64,000 nucleotides of DNA from Tupaia tana (GCA_026018925.1 JAKSZU010000006.1:196093449-196157448); one strand, 5' to 3'. Shown: positions 20,614 to 31,214, numbered from the stretch's first letter. Program-made: numbers and translations. The notes: generated by a model from the sequence alone, not told the origin.

Positions 20614-21039
20614 GAATTAAATGAAACATAAAAGTAGAGACAAAACTGAATTTGAAAGACATGACACATACCTGACTAGAACAGGAAGAAAAACGTAGTT
20701 CTATACAGAACAAATGTCTAAAAAGTCTTCATCCAGCACGGGAAAAAAATGCTTAGAATTATTTAGTTCTTAGGCAAATATAAGTTAAAACATCAATCAG
20801 GTACCACTGCACACACACATACACACACACACTGGAATGGTTCAAATTAAAAGACTGACGACTTCATATACTGGGAGGCTATACTACACCCAGACTCATA
20901 TACTGCTGGTAGGAACATAAAGTGATCCAATCACATTAGGAAAAGTCTCTATAGTTTCTTCTATGTGTAGCTTAGAAACAAAAATTCTACATGTAAGTAT
21001 TTATCTAATAGAAGTGAAAGTAAATATCCACTAAAATAG

Positions 21040-21281
21040 CCAGACCCATGGCCTAGTGATTAAGGGAGCCAGATCCCCACTTGGCTGATCACTTACTGAA
21101 TCCTGGCCCTGGCAGCTTGAAAAATATGCTGGTTATGTGTATGTGTGTGCTCAAATCCCAGCAGGATGGAGAGATGGAAAAGGGATTGCAGTTTGACCAG
21201 ATCCCTATTGGGGGGTGGGGGGGTGTTTTCTCCCTCTCTGTCTTTGTCCGATGAGCACAAACACTGACAATTTTTTTAAAG
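21040..21281 (+). mobile_element. SINE-A2 copy
   Basis: TAGCCAGACCCATGGCCTAGTG head, AGCCAGATCCCCACTTGGC, CTCAAATCCCAGCAGGATGGA body, and a core expanded to a G-rich run (ATTGGGGGGTGGGGGGG). Ends ACACTGACAATTTTTTT without the TATAG motif. Confidence 0.8.
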
Positions 21282-21294
21282 AAAGCTTTTGTAG

Positions 21295-21386
21295 GGACAG
21301 CAGGATGTGTGGTGGTTGAGGTGCTGGACACTCCCACATAGCTGACCACGGTTTGAGTCCCGGACCTGGTGGTTTGCTTTCTCACT

Positions 21387-21438
<52 letters not shown>

Positions 21439-21480
21439 CTCTCTGGTCAAATTAAAATAAACGAATGAATACATTTTTAA
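21295..21480 (+). mobile_element. SINE-B copy with perfect TSD
   Basis: GACAGCAGGATGTGTGGTGG head, ACGGTTTGAGTCCCGGACC B-box, GGTTTGCTTTCTCACTTTC, a long (CT)n at 21391-21434, then TCTGGTCAAATTAAAATAAA. The 13-bp duplication AAAGCTTTTGTAG (21282-21294 and 21481-21493) fixes both ends and shows SINE-B moves as a complete short unit. Confidence 0.92.
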
Positions 21481-21890
21481 AAAGCTTTTGTAGAAGAGTA
21501 TTTATACCTGCTTTATACATAATTAGCAGAAGAAAGAATAGACAAAGAATATCTATGCTGTGGGATGATACTAAGCCATCAAAAAGAACAAATTATTGAC
21601 ACATCTGATATCATAAGTTAATATCATAAACAATATGCTGAAGGAAAGCGACTGGATGTAAAATACATTATATGATTCCACTTACGTGAAGTTCTAGAAA
21701 AGACAAACTACCTATATTTTAAGAAAGAGAAGTAATATTGTCTCTCAATGGGAGGCTGAAAAAGAGCACAAGAGAAGATAGAAATATATCTTGATGGAAT
21801 GAGGGTTAAAGAACTATATTTGTCAAATTTATACATATAAAACTTGTGAATTTAAATGTACATACATTTAACTAAAAAAAAGACAACTAG

Positions 21891-22764
21891 CAAGTAATCA
21901 GGCAGAGGTTTAGGAGTGGATGGAAGTACAGATTAAACAAAAATGGCAAAATTGTGATAATCATTGAAGCTGGGAGATTGCTACATGGGAATTCATTTAA
22001 TTACTCTTCTTTCTTTATATAGATTTGAGTTTTTCCCAAATGATAGTTTAAAATTCTGAAGTAAAAGAATATTTGTTTCTACATATAGAATTGGTATAAT
22101 GATCCAAGAAAAACTGCTTTTTTTGGCTTGAATTCTATTTTATGTGTTATTAACATCATGACTCATGTTTTCTTTGTATTTGCATTTGCCTATTTCTTTG
22201 CCAATCCTTTTTATTTTAATCATCTAAGTTTCCTTGTTTTAAGTGCATCTCTTTATATAGCCTGGAGTTGTACTTTGCTTTGTTAACCAAAGTGGAAAAA
22301 AAAAAGACAATTTTTTTATGTACAATATGCTGATGTGTTTAGTCTTATTTCCATAATATTGTTTCATCTGTCTTGTACATTGTGGTTTGATTTCTCTGGT
22401 TTTGCTATTTCTTTTGACATTCAAAAAGTATTTACTTTTGCTTTAGGTATTACCTTTATATTAACATTTTTATAGGATGCCCTTCTGTCTCCTTTTTATT
22501 TCTGAAACTTAGTTTTCACTATCAGCAACATTAAAATTAAGCAATATCTGCTTCTATCTTTACTTTTCTTTTTTTCTTTCTCATTTTTCAGTTTTAATTA
22601 GTGATCTATTTGTTTTAGTGTTTTGGTTTCTAAGTACGCTTAATTTCTACTGACTTGAACACTTCACTTAAAGCATCATACTTCATATTGATATTTATGA
22701 AAATATCAGAATGTTAATTTGACTTTCTATTGATCCTCTCCCTTTTCATGTATTTTAAAGAATT
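21891..22764. other. Unassigned AT-rich sequence
   Basis: Likely ancient repeat debris (possible L1) but no block is diagnostic. No exon. Confidence 0.4.
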
Positions 22765-22940
22765 ACTTAATTTTATTTATTATCATTAGTTTTTAATTTG
22801 CTATATGGCATGTGCATTCACCGGAGTGAGACGCACAGAGAGAGAGAGGATGTGAGAAAGCAAGTCTCCAGGTTCAGGACTCAAACCACTGTCAACTACT
22901 TGAGTCCAGCATTTGAACCACCACATTACCTGCTGGTCTC
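22765..22940 (-). mobile_element. SINE-B copy
   Basis: Minus-strand: GACCAGCAGGTAATGTGGTGG head, GGTTTGAGTCCTGAACC B-box, GCTTTCTCACATCC, CT run, CCATATAGC remnant and an AATTAAAAACTAATGATAATA tail. Confidence 0.8.
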
Positions 22941-23308
22941 TCCTCTCAGTAAGAGAGAGAAGAGAACATCTCACAATATGAGAACATCTTTTTTCTTCCA
23001 GTATATCATATTTACATACTATGTCAAGATTTATCTCCATTTTTTCATCTTAGTTCTTATATTCAGTTTGCACTCTCTAGACCTTAGGATGAAGTATCCC
23101 TAGTTGGCAGTGGGGAGAGGCTCATTCTCTTCTAGATTCCTGAGGACATTCACGAGAATGACACTTCTAGATGTCTAGCCACTTCAAAACTTCATTTGAT
23201 TGAGTGCCAATGACCTTAGATTTCAAAAGTCTAAGTTTGTGTCTCCTATTTATTTCCTCTTGTAAAAAGTATTCTGCCACTTCCTAAATTTAGAAATGTA
23301 TTTCACTG
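22941..23308. other. Unassigned sequence
   Basis: Nothing recognised; 23100-23300 is moderately AT-rich single-copy-looking sequence. Confidence 0.4.
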
Positions 23309-23550
23309 GGGCCAGAAAGTGGGGTGGTTAAGGTGCAGGACTCCCACATGCTGACCACAGTCTGCATCCTATACCTGGCAACTTGAAAATCACACCGAGT
23401 ACATGCTGCCCACTATCCCAAGAGGAGAATGGAGGAAAAGGGATTGTGGTGTGCCCCACACACACACACTGGGGAGGTCATTTCTCACTTTCCCTCTCTC
23501 TGTCTCTCTCTGGCCAGTGCACACACCTTATGGGAAAAAAAAAAAAAAGG
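23309..23550 (+). mobile_element. SINE-A copy, intermediate type
   Basis: GGGGCCAGAAAGTGGGGTGG head with SINE-B-like bases (TTAAGGTGCAGGACTCCC), but a full SINE-A body (ATCCCAAGAGGAGAATGGAGG) and a CT block. The core is replaced by (CA)n. Ends ACCTTATGGGAAAAA. Links the two classes. Confidence 0.85.
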
Positions 23551-23626
23551 CAAAGAAACCAACAAATAGTATGTCACTATTTTCCTATTTTTTTAAAAAA
23601 AGTTGAGCTAGGATTTACACACATTG

Positions 23627-23903
23627 GGACCAGAAGTTGGCTTGTAATGGCTATGTCGCTGGACTCCCATGACGCCAACCGCAGTTCGAGTCCCGGACCC
23701 AGTGACTTAAACTCATGCCAGGCTCGTGTGCATGCGTGCCCAAGACGCCGAGAGAATGGAGAAGGGATTGTGACATGACTATCCTCCCTGGGGTGTGATT
23801 TCTCACTTTCTATCTCTCTGTTTCTCTCTGTCTTTCTGGCGTGCGCATGTACCCTATAGCAAAAACCTCTCCAAATAAAAAAATAAATTAAATAAATAAA
23901 TTA
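23627..23903 (+). mobile_element. SINE-A copy, young, perfect 21-bp TSD
   Basis: GGGACCAGAAGTTGGCTTGTAATGG head, GCAGTTCGAGTCCCGGACC B-box, GCAAAAACCTCTCC end, (AAAT)n tail. A perfect 21-bp duplication starting AGCTAGGATTTACAC lies at 23606-23626 and 23904-23924. Confidence 0.95.
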
Positions 23904-23934
23904 AGCTAGGATTTACACACATTGAAATTTACCA

Positions 23935-24425
23935 AATTTATTCTTGCTAGTTTACAGTTCTGAAGCTCCTGCAGACATTTATGTTGTCAGATTTAAGTGC
24001 CAAGGAGTTGTAGGCCTAAGGGCCCATTTGGCTTGTGGGCAGGAGCTAAGGGTTTTTCCCATTTTCCAGAGACGACTATACCCCTTGGCTCCTGATCTTT
24101 TCCTTCCTCTCCAAAGTCACCAATGGCTGGCTTAGTTCTTCTCCTGCTTCGAATCTCCCTGTCCTCAGCCTCTATGTCACCTCTTCCGCTGCTTCTCTCT
24201 AAAGGACTCTTCCATCTTTCTCTTCCATGTTTAAAGACTTTGTGATTAGATTGGGCCCACCCAGATAATCCAAGATAATCTCCTTATTTTATAGGCAACA
24301 GATTTAAAACTTTAATTACATCTGCAAATGCCTTTCACAACAGCACCTAAATTAGTGTTTGATTAGATTATCTTTATGCCACTGATGAGACTCTCAAAGG
24401 GACATCTTTTGATTTCTGCTTACCA
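23935..24425 (-). mobile_element. MLT1-type MaLR LTR
   Basis: Antisense MLT1 blocks: TTTACAGTTCTGAAGCTCC, CATGGAGTT-like and CCAGAGACGACTATACCCCTTGGCTCC, TTGTGATTAGATTGGGCCCACCCAGATAATCC, TAATTACATCTGCAAATGCC. Single LTR with no internal region. Inserted before the SINE at 23627, which lies just upstream. Confidence 0.75.
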
Positions 24426-25330
24426 CATATATATGTGAAAAAACTGACAAAGGAAATATAAAGTCAATATACACTGAGATAGTACTTTTCACCTTCTATT
24501 AGGCAAAGATGAAAGAATGTAACATACTTATCTGGGAAAGCAGTAAATGGTACTTGGGTATACTGCTAGCAAGAGTTCTATTATTATTATTATTATTATT
24601 TTTGGAGAGGTTTTGGCTATAGGGCATGTGCGCTTGCCAGAAAGACAGAGACAGAGAGATAGAAAGCGATAAATCATCTCCTAGCAGGGATGACCACACT
24701 GCAATCCCTTCTCTCCATTCTCCTCTAGAGATCTTGTGCACGCACGCACATGTGCCCAGCGTAAGTTTAAGCCACTGGGTCTGGGATTCGAACCACGGTA
24801 GACTACATGGGAGTCCAGGATTCGAACCACAGCAGACTACATGGGAGTCCAGCAACACAGCCATTAAACCATCTGCTGGTCCCAGTAGGAGTTTTATTGA
24901 CATAACATTGAGAGAGGTAACATGACAAAATCTATCACAATGACAAATATTACCAGTTATCTAGGAAAAAAATCTACTTCTAATCTGTCTCTACAGTTAT
25001 CACATTTGTATGAAATGATCTTGTACAATGTTATTTACTGCACATTGATTTTTGTAGCCAAATATTAAAAGCAAACATAAGGCCCAGGGTATTAGTTAAC
25101 AAATAGCCCCATTTGATAGCAACAGAATGATTACATGATACATCCTATGTATTGCATGAATTACATTACAAAACATAAAAACAATGAACTTATTTACCTC
25201 CTGTTATGCAATGATAAGCAAGATAGATTATTTTAGAAAGAAGTTAAAAGACAGCACCTACTGTATACAACTAGCTATGCAAAAAGCAGACAGTGGAATA
25301 TATATGCCTATATGTATTTGTTGCATAAAA
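24426..25330 (+). mobile_element. L1 3' end (L1M-like), sense, split by a SINE
   Basis: Blocks AAAACTGACAAAGG, GGGTATACTGCTAGCAAGAG, TGTACAATGTTATTTACTGCA, TTTTTGTAGCCAAATATTAAAAG, AACAGAATGATTACATGATACATCC and AAAGCAGACAGTGGAATATATATGCC follow the order of an L1 3' end. SINE at 24590-24886. Non-coding. Confidence 0.65.
24590..24886 (-). mobile_element. SINE-A copy with duplicated B-box block
   Basis: Minus-strand SINE with GCCCTATAGCCAAAACCTCTCC end and (AAT)n tail. A 34-bp block containing the B-box (starting GGATTCGAACCAC on the plus strand) occurs twice in tandem, 24784-24817 and 24818-24851, with two base differences. The element therefore has two B-box-like sequences. Confidence 0.9.
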
Positions 25331-25379
25331 TTTCTCCAAATATATGAGAGACAAACCCAATAATAATTGATGTTTGGTG

Positions 25380-25555
25380 GACAGCCATGGTGGCACAGTG
25401 GTAGTGCAGTGCTATGTGATGCTGAAGCCCTACCGAAGGTCCTTGTTGGTGTCCTAAGGTCTCTCGGTGCATGCTGGGCATGCTTATCTGCCCATGATCC
25501 TGGCTGACTGAGGCTAGGAGTGGATCACAGTGTGAATGTCCTATTGGGTGAATCA

Positions 25556-25605
<50 letters not shown>

Positions 25606-25633
25606 TTTTCTTAAGGAATAAATTAAACTTAAA
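25380..25633 (+). mobile_element. SINE-C copy
   Basis: ACAGCCATGGTGGCACAGTGG head, GTGATGCTGAAGCCC, GTGCATGCTGGGCATGC, CATGATCCTGGCTGACTGAGG, GGAGTGGATCACAGTG, then (TC)n at 25558-25612 and AATAAATTAAAC. Better preserved than the copy at 7364. Flanks ATAATTGATG / ATAACTGATG are a likely duplication. Confidence 0.75.
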
Positions 25634-25948
25634 AAAATGATAACTGATGCCTTCGGAAAGAAAAATTGCTGTTACCTCTTAGGCAAGGATACAAGTTTTT
25701 GAAACTTTTTCCCATCTTGGACCAAATGAATGCATAGCCTGTTTAATAGCTAAATCAATAAATAAGCTGCGTAAAGTACTTTCTAAACATGATCTTCTGA
25801 ATTTAAACATTTTTATTAGTGAGGCAGGTATTTAATGAACATTGCTATGTACCAGGTAGTCATCTGGGCATCACCTCTTTCCTCCATTAGAACAGCCTCT
25901 ATGGTTCGCAGTAGGCTCCACATTTTATAGTTGAGAGCATTGAGGCAC
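25634..25948. other. Unassigned sequence
   Basis: Single-copy-looking AT-rich sequence. 25800-25940 may be an old MIR or L2 piece, not secure. Confidence 0.35.
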
Positions 25949-26197
25949 TTTTTTTTTTTTTTTTTTTTTTTAAGAAATTCTCGGTTATAGGCACATGTGC
26001 TCACCAGAAAGAGACAGAAAGCAAGAAATCACTCCCTAGAGTGATGGTCACTCTAGAATCCTTTCTCCTTTATTCTCCTCTTGGAATTTTGGGAATGAGC
26101 GCACACACACCCAGCATGAATTTTAAGCTGCCAGGTTGGGGACTTGAACTGAGGTCAACTATGCGGGAGTCCAGTGATGTAACCATCTTCTGGTCCT
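25949..26197 (-). mobile_element. SINE-A copy
   Basis: T22 tract (A tail), ATTCTCGGTTATAGGCACATG, core ACTCCCTAGAGTGATGG, AGAATAAAGGAGAAAGGATT on the minus strand, and a head shortened at GGACCAGAAGATGGTTACATC (the A-box region is partly deleted). Confidence 0.82.
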
Positions 26198-26331
26198 GAA
26201 CGTTGACGCTCTTAAAGATGCATAATTGCCCAGGACCACATAGGTTATATTATATTTGGCCAGCATTTGACCCAAGGACAATTTTGGCTCATAATTTTAA
26301 TGATTGCATGACAGAAAGATGACACAACTCA

Positions 26332-26357
26332 GAGAGGGAGGGAGGGAGGGAGGGAGG

Positions 26358-26402
<45 letters not shown>
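26332..26402. repeat. (GGGA)n followed by (GA)n
   Basis: Six or seven GGGA units, then about 20 GA units. Purine-only for about 70 nt. Confidence 0.95.
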
Positions 26403-26407
<5 letters not shown>

Positions 26408-26892
26408 GCAATCATAGAACAAAGAATTATCTTTAAAAAAATATTTGTCTATATACAAAATGCATTACAGGTCATTTAAATGCAATATGCTTGTGGTTCC
26501 CATGTTGTGTACAGAGTGCCCTGGTCCCTTCATTTAAAGTATAATAAATATGTGCTGATAGAGTTTTGTCTGCAGATGTGTGGGGATGTTTCCTCCATGA
26601 CACCACCCACAGGGAGACCAGTGTCTCTCCTTAAAAATCATTAGTGACAGTGAGCTTTCTCACAAAGTGATTTTCTCACAAAGTAGTTCATTCCAAAAAG
26701 AAATGTTAAATACTGTAAACGTTTAAGTGATTAAATGTAACATTAATTTTTTTTAAAAAAAACAGCCGTTCATTCCATATAGTGAAGCAGAAGCATCTCC
26801 ATCTTTGAACTTCACCTTGATGTTTATACTGACTTCCTCCTTTTGCTCAGAGTAACTGGAATGATTAATAGTCTTACTGCCTTTGCTAACTA
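26403..26892. other. Unassigned sequence
   Basis: No recognised repeat. A short direct repeat TTTCTCACAAAGT occurs twice at about 26654 and 26670. Confidence 0.4.
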
Positions 26893-27362
26893 GCCTGAAA
26901 CCTTTTTGTTTAGATGTTTCTTTGCAATGTAACTACCAATCACCAGACTCCTGCCCGGGAGCCATGGGGACCATTAAACAAAGGTCTGGAGAGTGCCCTT
27001 AGAAATTATTAACCTGCTTGATTCAGCTTCTGTAACTGCTGTGGCATAGGAACTCTCCCACTTTCCTCTTCACCCCCCCCCCCCATTTACATTTTAATCA
27101 CCGTGTCAACCCAGAAATAACTGTGATTTTTGCCTTTATAAGCACCCATCCCCTTTCACTCGGGGCTGCGAGGGTCTTAGCCGCCAGCAATAAAACTCCA
27201 ATATTTTGGCTATATCTGGATGTCCTTCTATTACTCGCTGATTTGACTACAATAGGAGGGCAAGTTTCAGTGCTAGAAAGTTTGCGCTACTTGGATCTGA
27301 AATACACTCCCCCTGCAACCTCCCTGCCTTTGTCTGGAGTGTCTTTTTTAGGGCCATGGTGA
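26893..27362 (+). mobile_element. Probable solo ERV LTR
   Basis: Promoter-like TTTATAAGCACCC at about 27136, then CACTCGGGGCTGCGAGGGTCTTAGCCGCCAGCAATAAAACTCC. This is the typical LTR order of TATA box, R region and polyadenylation signal. Upstream is a GC-richer U3 with a C13 run at 27070. No gag/pol/env sequence flanks it. Exact ends and family not determined. Confidence 0.5.
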
Positions 27363-28150
27363 AAGGTTGAACTGATTACTCTTAGAACAGCCTTTCAAGC
27401 ACTCTATTTTCCTTTAACGGATCAATCTTCCAAAATTCTCTGTGCCTCATACAACAGAATTTCAAGTCTCTCTTCTGCATAAATGGGGACTTCTTCTCTG
27501 GGGCCTCTCTAGTTTGTCAAGGTTTTTGATAGAATGTTTTACTAGGGAAAAGTGACCAGCAGAAAGGAGACAGGGATTGTTGCCTCCAGTTGCTGGATAT
27601 TATCCTATTAACACAGACAAAAATAGATTAGCTTTATGACAAGACGATCAGCCCTGCTAACTTGGAGTGAGCAGGCAGGCATATACAACCCTTAATTATT
27701 TTTCACATTTGCAATTCAGGTTTCCCATCAGAGAGACTGAGCAAGACAGAGAATGAATGGGTGAGAGTGCATTACTTGCCTTAAGGGTAAAATTTTAATA
27801 TTATATCTATCCCATTTAATTTCTTTTAGTGTCAGCTTGTTGAAAAAGGAGGAGGCTAAAATCAGAAGAATAAAATCGAGAAAGTAAAGTTAAAAATGGT
27901 TTAAAAATGGTGTTCTATTGCTCAGTAAGCTGACTTTAGTTAACAGTATTATATAATTCAAAATAGCAAGAAGAGGAGGTTTTGAGCATTCTTACCGGAA
28001 GAAAAGGACAAATGTATGAGGTGATAGACATGTTAATTACTCTGATCTGATTTTCAGATGCATTAGATCACCACACAGCAGTCCATAAATACGTACAATT
28101 ATTATGGATCAATTAAAAACAAAACGAAAAGAAGTGTGAAAAGAAACATG
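27363..28150. other. Unassigned sequence
   Basis: No recognised repeat apart from TTAAAAATGG duplicated near 27890. No exon. Confidence 0.4.
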
Positions 28151-28161
28151 AAAAAGACCTC

Positions 28162-28455
28162 GGGACCAGCAGTTACCGTAATGGCTATGTCGCTGGACTC
28201 CCACATAGTCGACCACGGTTTGAGTCCCGGACCCGGCGACTTAAACTCACGCCGGGCGCGTGTGCGTGCGTGCCTAAGATCCCGAGAGGAGAATGGAGGA
28301 GAAGGGATTGCGGCGTGGCCATCCCCCCTGGGGGGTGATTTCCTGCTTTCTATCTCTCTGTCTCTCTCTGTCTGTCTGGCGAGCGCACGCGCCCTATAGC
28401 AAAAACCTCTCCAAAAAAAGAAAAAGGAAAAAAAAAAAAAAAGAAAAAAAAAAAA
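28162..28455 (+). mobile_element. SINE-A copy, young
   Basis: Near-complete: GGGACCAGCAGTTACCGTAATGG head, ACGGTTTGAGTCCCGGACCC B-box, GCGTGTGCGTGCGTGCC, core CCCCCCTGGGGGG, GCGCACGCGCCCTATAGC, long A-rich tail. Duplication AAAAAGACCTC on both sides (28151 and about 28456). Among the highest CpG content in the window. Confidence 0.95.
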
Positions 28456-28654
28456 AAAAAGACCTCAAATATATGCCACTATGATTGACGGTATCCTTTT
28501 TTATTAATAACGTATCTATTAAGGTTCCGGGATTTTCACACTAAATATTTGAAATGCTTTGTTACTATTGAATTTTCAGATTATTAATAAAATTACATAA
28601 TTAAATTACGTAAATAAAAACATTTATCTGAGTAAACCATATATCAGAAACTAT

Positions 28655-28830
28655 TTCACGGGCTTTAGATGACATTTATTCTTTTTTATTTTTTTTTACA
28701 ACAATCCTGTGATCTAGATACTATTCTCTCTCCATTTTTAAAGATGAGGAAACTGAAGCTGGAGGGGTTAACTCATGTGTCCAAAGTTCTAAAATAAATG
28801 GTCAATGAAGCTGGTATTCAAAATGAAGAA
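28655..28830 (-). mobile_element. MIR element
   Basis: Antisense MIR: ACAACAATCCTGTGATCTAGATACTATTCTC, CCATTTTTAAAGATGAGGAAACTGAAGC, GGGGTTAACTCATGTGTCCAAAG. Confidence 0.8.
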
Positions 28831-28996
28831 GTTCAGTTTTGAAACAAATGACATATGGTTAATTATATAATCATCTGTAAAGAGTGATACTTGCTTGAGT
28901 TTATTCTTGAAAAAACTGAAAATATTAAAGTTCCAGAATACACAAAACCAATAATGTCAATCAACTAAGGAAAAGTTGCACTAGAAATAGGCAGAG

Positions 28997-29242
28997 GGGC
29001 CAGCAGGTGATCTAGTGGTTAAGACGGTGGGCTCCCATGTGGCCAACTGCATGGTTCGAGTCCCAGACCCGACAGCTTGACACTCATGCTAGATACGTGT
29101 GCATGCATGCCCAAAATACCAAGAGGAGAATAGAGGAGAAGGGGTTGAGCCATCCTTCCTTGGGGGTGATTTCTCACTTTCTTCTGCTCTGTCTCTCTTG
29201 CAAGTGCATGCGCCCTATAGCAAAAGTCTCTCAAAAAAACCC
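28997..29242 (+). mobile_element. SINE-A copy, intermediate type
   Basis: GGGGCCAGCAGGTGATCTAGTGGTTAAG head with a SINE-B-like sequence, then a full SINE-A body (CCAAGAGGAGAATAGAGG), core CTTGGGGGTGAT and GCCCTATAGCAAAAGTCTCTC end. Confidence 0.88.
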
Positions 29243-29249
29243 CAAGGAA

Positions 29250-29800
29250 GTTATAGGGATAGTGGTTGAGTGCATACACTTCTTTTTCTTCTTTTTTAAT
29301 TTGCCTGAGGAAGTGCAAGCTCAAAGGAGACAGACAAAGGGAGGAAAATGAAGAAAGCACACTCCATGAGGAACGGTCATGCTGTAATCCTTTCTTTTTC
29401 CTTTAGAAATTTTGATCATGTACACACGCATGCATGCACACACACGTACACATACACATGTTCAGGTTGTCTCTTAAGCCTCTGGGTTCAGGATTTGAAC
29501 TGCACATTAAGCCATGTAGGATCCAGCAACTTCAGCCATCATGCCACTGGCTGACTCCACAGGTCCATACACCTCTAAATCACATAGACTAGATTTGAAT
29601 CTTACTAACCAGTGGTGAGAACACGAACAAGTGACCTGACTTGAAGTAAGTCCCAGTCTCCTCATCTACAAAATGAAGGCAATGGTGTCTCCTGCCCAGG
29701 GCTCATTCCACGAACAAATGTGATAATATATGTAAATCACTTCACAGTGCTGGACACATAGCATGCACTTAATAAATGATGGCTATTATATTATTATTAC
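29250..29800 (+). mobile_element. MIR element split by a SINE
   Basis: The MIR start ATAGTGGTTGAGTGCATAC (29250-29285) is separated by the SINE at 29292 from the rest: TAGATTTGAATC, AAGTCCCAGTCTCCTCATCTACAAAATG, GATAATATATGTAAATCACTTCACAGTGC, ATGCACTTAATAAATGATGG. One of the most complete MIRs here. Confidence 0.85.
29292..29560 (-). mobile_element. SINE-A copy, old, inside MIR
   Basis: Minus-strand GGAGTCAGCCAGTGGCATGATGG head, AGTTCAAATCCTGAACCC B-box, a (TG)n-rich expansion in place of the GTGCGTGCGTGCC block. Probable duplication TGCATACACTTCT / TCCATACACCTCT. Confidence 0.75.
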
Positions 29801-30260
29801 AGTCAAGTTTGAGTCATGACACTGGAGGGAGCATATGCCTGCTAAATTTAATTTTCTCCCTCAGTGAAGTTGCTCATGTCCCTATCCACCAGTAGTGCCT
29901 AATTCAAGAATATGTGCTCAATAATTAATCATAGATTATATTTTATTGCATTAGCTAATGTTGCTTTCTACTTTTAGCTATTTCATAACTTCATGGGAAA
30001 TTTGTCATTTTTTTCATGAACTGAAAGAAAATGTAAAATAAGAAAGCTAAAGTATATTCTTTCTACCATTTCTAAATTAAGGATACTTTTCCTTCCATGG
30101 TATCTCAGGTATTGTTTATTGAAGTCTATCAATATGTCTCTAACAATGGCAGTGTCTGTAAGTGGAGAGCAAAAATAGTATGATAAAAATTCAGCAAACC
30201 ATGTTCCTGGAAGTGTGGGACAGTCACAAGCTTTTAGTAATGCAGAGTCAATGTACATGT
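29801..30260. other. Unassigned sequence
   Basis: No repeat or exon recognised. Ends in a (GGT)n run at 30260-30276 that abuts the next SINE. Confidence 0.4.
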
Positions 30261-30283
30261 GGTGGTGGTGGTGGTGGGGGGGC

Positions 30284-30560
30284 AGCAGGTGGCATAGTGG
30301 TTAAGGTGCTGGACTCCCACGTGACCTACCATGGTTTGAATTCCTGATCCAGTGGCTTGAAACTCACCCTGTGTGCTTGTGTGTGGGTGTGCCAGGATCC
30401 CAAGAAGAGAATGGAGAAGAGGAAGCAATTGCAGCATGGTCGTACCCCCGGGGGTGATTTTTCATGTTCTCTCTCTCCTCTCCCTCTCTCTCTCTCTCTT
30501 TCTCTCTGTGTGTCTCTTCAGTGAGTGCACATGACCTATAGAAAAAATCTCTCCAGAAAC
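30284..30560 (+). mobile_element. SINE-A copy, intermediate type
   Basis: GGCAGCAGGTGGCATAGTGGTTAAG head, CCATGGTTTGAATTCCTGATCC B-box region, GGATCCCAAGAAGAGAATGG body, core CCCCCGGGGGTGAT, long CT block, ATGACCTATAGAAAAAATCTCTCC end. Confidence 0.88.
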
Positions 30561-31000
30561 AAAACGAAGCAACACAAAGAAACAACATACATGCCTACAT
30601 GTAAAGAGTATAACAATGTTGTTCAAAATAGAGTAATTTTATTATTTACTCAGCTATTAGTACTTTTTTAAATACTAGTTGCAACATGGTTTATGGTTTA
30701 CATTGTTAGAATCTTTTTCAGGTTTCCAAAGACTTTTTTCTCCCAGGAAATGTCTCTCCAGACATAGGTGACTATTAAATCAAGAAATGGTCAACCTGTA
30801 GTCAGTGTCACTTCTTTTCCAATAGATTGATATAATTATATTAAATACTTTTAAAGTTAGAGCACAACCCAACTGAGACAGTATCACTGGATAGTAAAGT
30901 TGAAATTGAAGTCAGATCCTGTGACTTTTCTGTTTTAAACTGATTATATTTCTATCAAATTTAGATTATAATCTATAGGCCTTACTAAGTCTCTTTAAAT
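30561..31000. other. Unassigned sequence
   Basis: AT-rich, no family recognised. Confidence 0.4.
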
Positions 31001-31007
31001 TATTTAC

Positions 31008-31157
31008 TTAATTTTATTTATTATTATTATTTAATTTGTATAGGGCACACGCATGAGAAAGAGAGAGAGAAAGTGAGCTGCCAGGTCCAGGACTCAAAGC
31101 ACAGTCGGCTATGTGGGAGTCCAGAGCCTTAACCACCAGGCCACCTGCTGGCCTCAC
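31008..31157 (-). mobile_element. SINE-B copy
   Basis: Minus-strand GAGGCCAGCAGGTGGCCTGGTGG head, GCTTTGAGTCCTGGACC B-box, CAGCTCACTTTCTCTC, GCCCTATACAAATTAAATAATAA tail. The CT stretch is very short. Confidence 0.82.
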
Positions 31158-31214
31158 CTAATTAAAAATGTTAGGATTCTCTATAGACTCGTTTTTGCTT
31201 ATCTCTCAGACCTA

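Larger units (their letters stand above)
20240..21890 (+). mobile_element. L1 3' end (L1M-like), sense, split by three SINEs
   Basis: The 3' region of an old L1 reads in order: ATAAGTTAAAACATCAATCAGGTACCACTGC, CATATACTGCTGGTAGGAACATAAAGTG, ATACTAAGCCATCAAAAAGAACAAATTATTG, GATTCCACTTACGTGAAGTTCTAGAAAAGAC, GTGAATTTAAATGTACATAC. SINEs at 20332, 21040 and 21295 interrupt it. Left boundary uncertain; no coding capacity. Confidence 0.65.

Noticed and set aside
23603..23924. Segmental duplication (21-bp identical flanks)
   Set aside because: The identical flanks are the target-site duplication of the SINE between them.
26332..26402. CRISPR-like or satellite array
   Set aside because: Plain GGGA/GA microsatellite; no spacers. 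No regularly spaced repeat elsewhere in the window.
27070..27083. C13 run as a sequencing gap marker
   Set aside because: It lies inside the LTR-like U3 with normal flanks; a homopolymer is enough to explain it.
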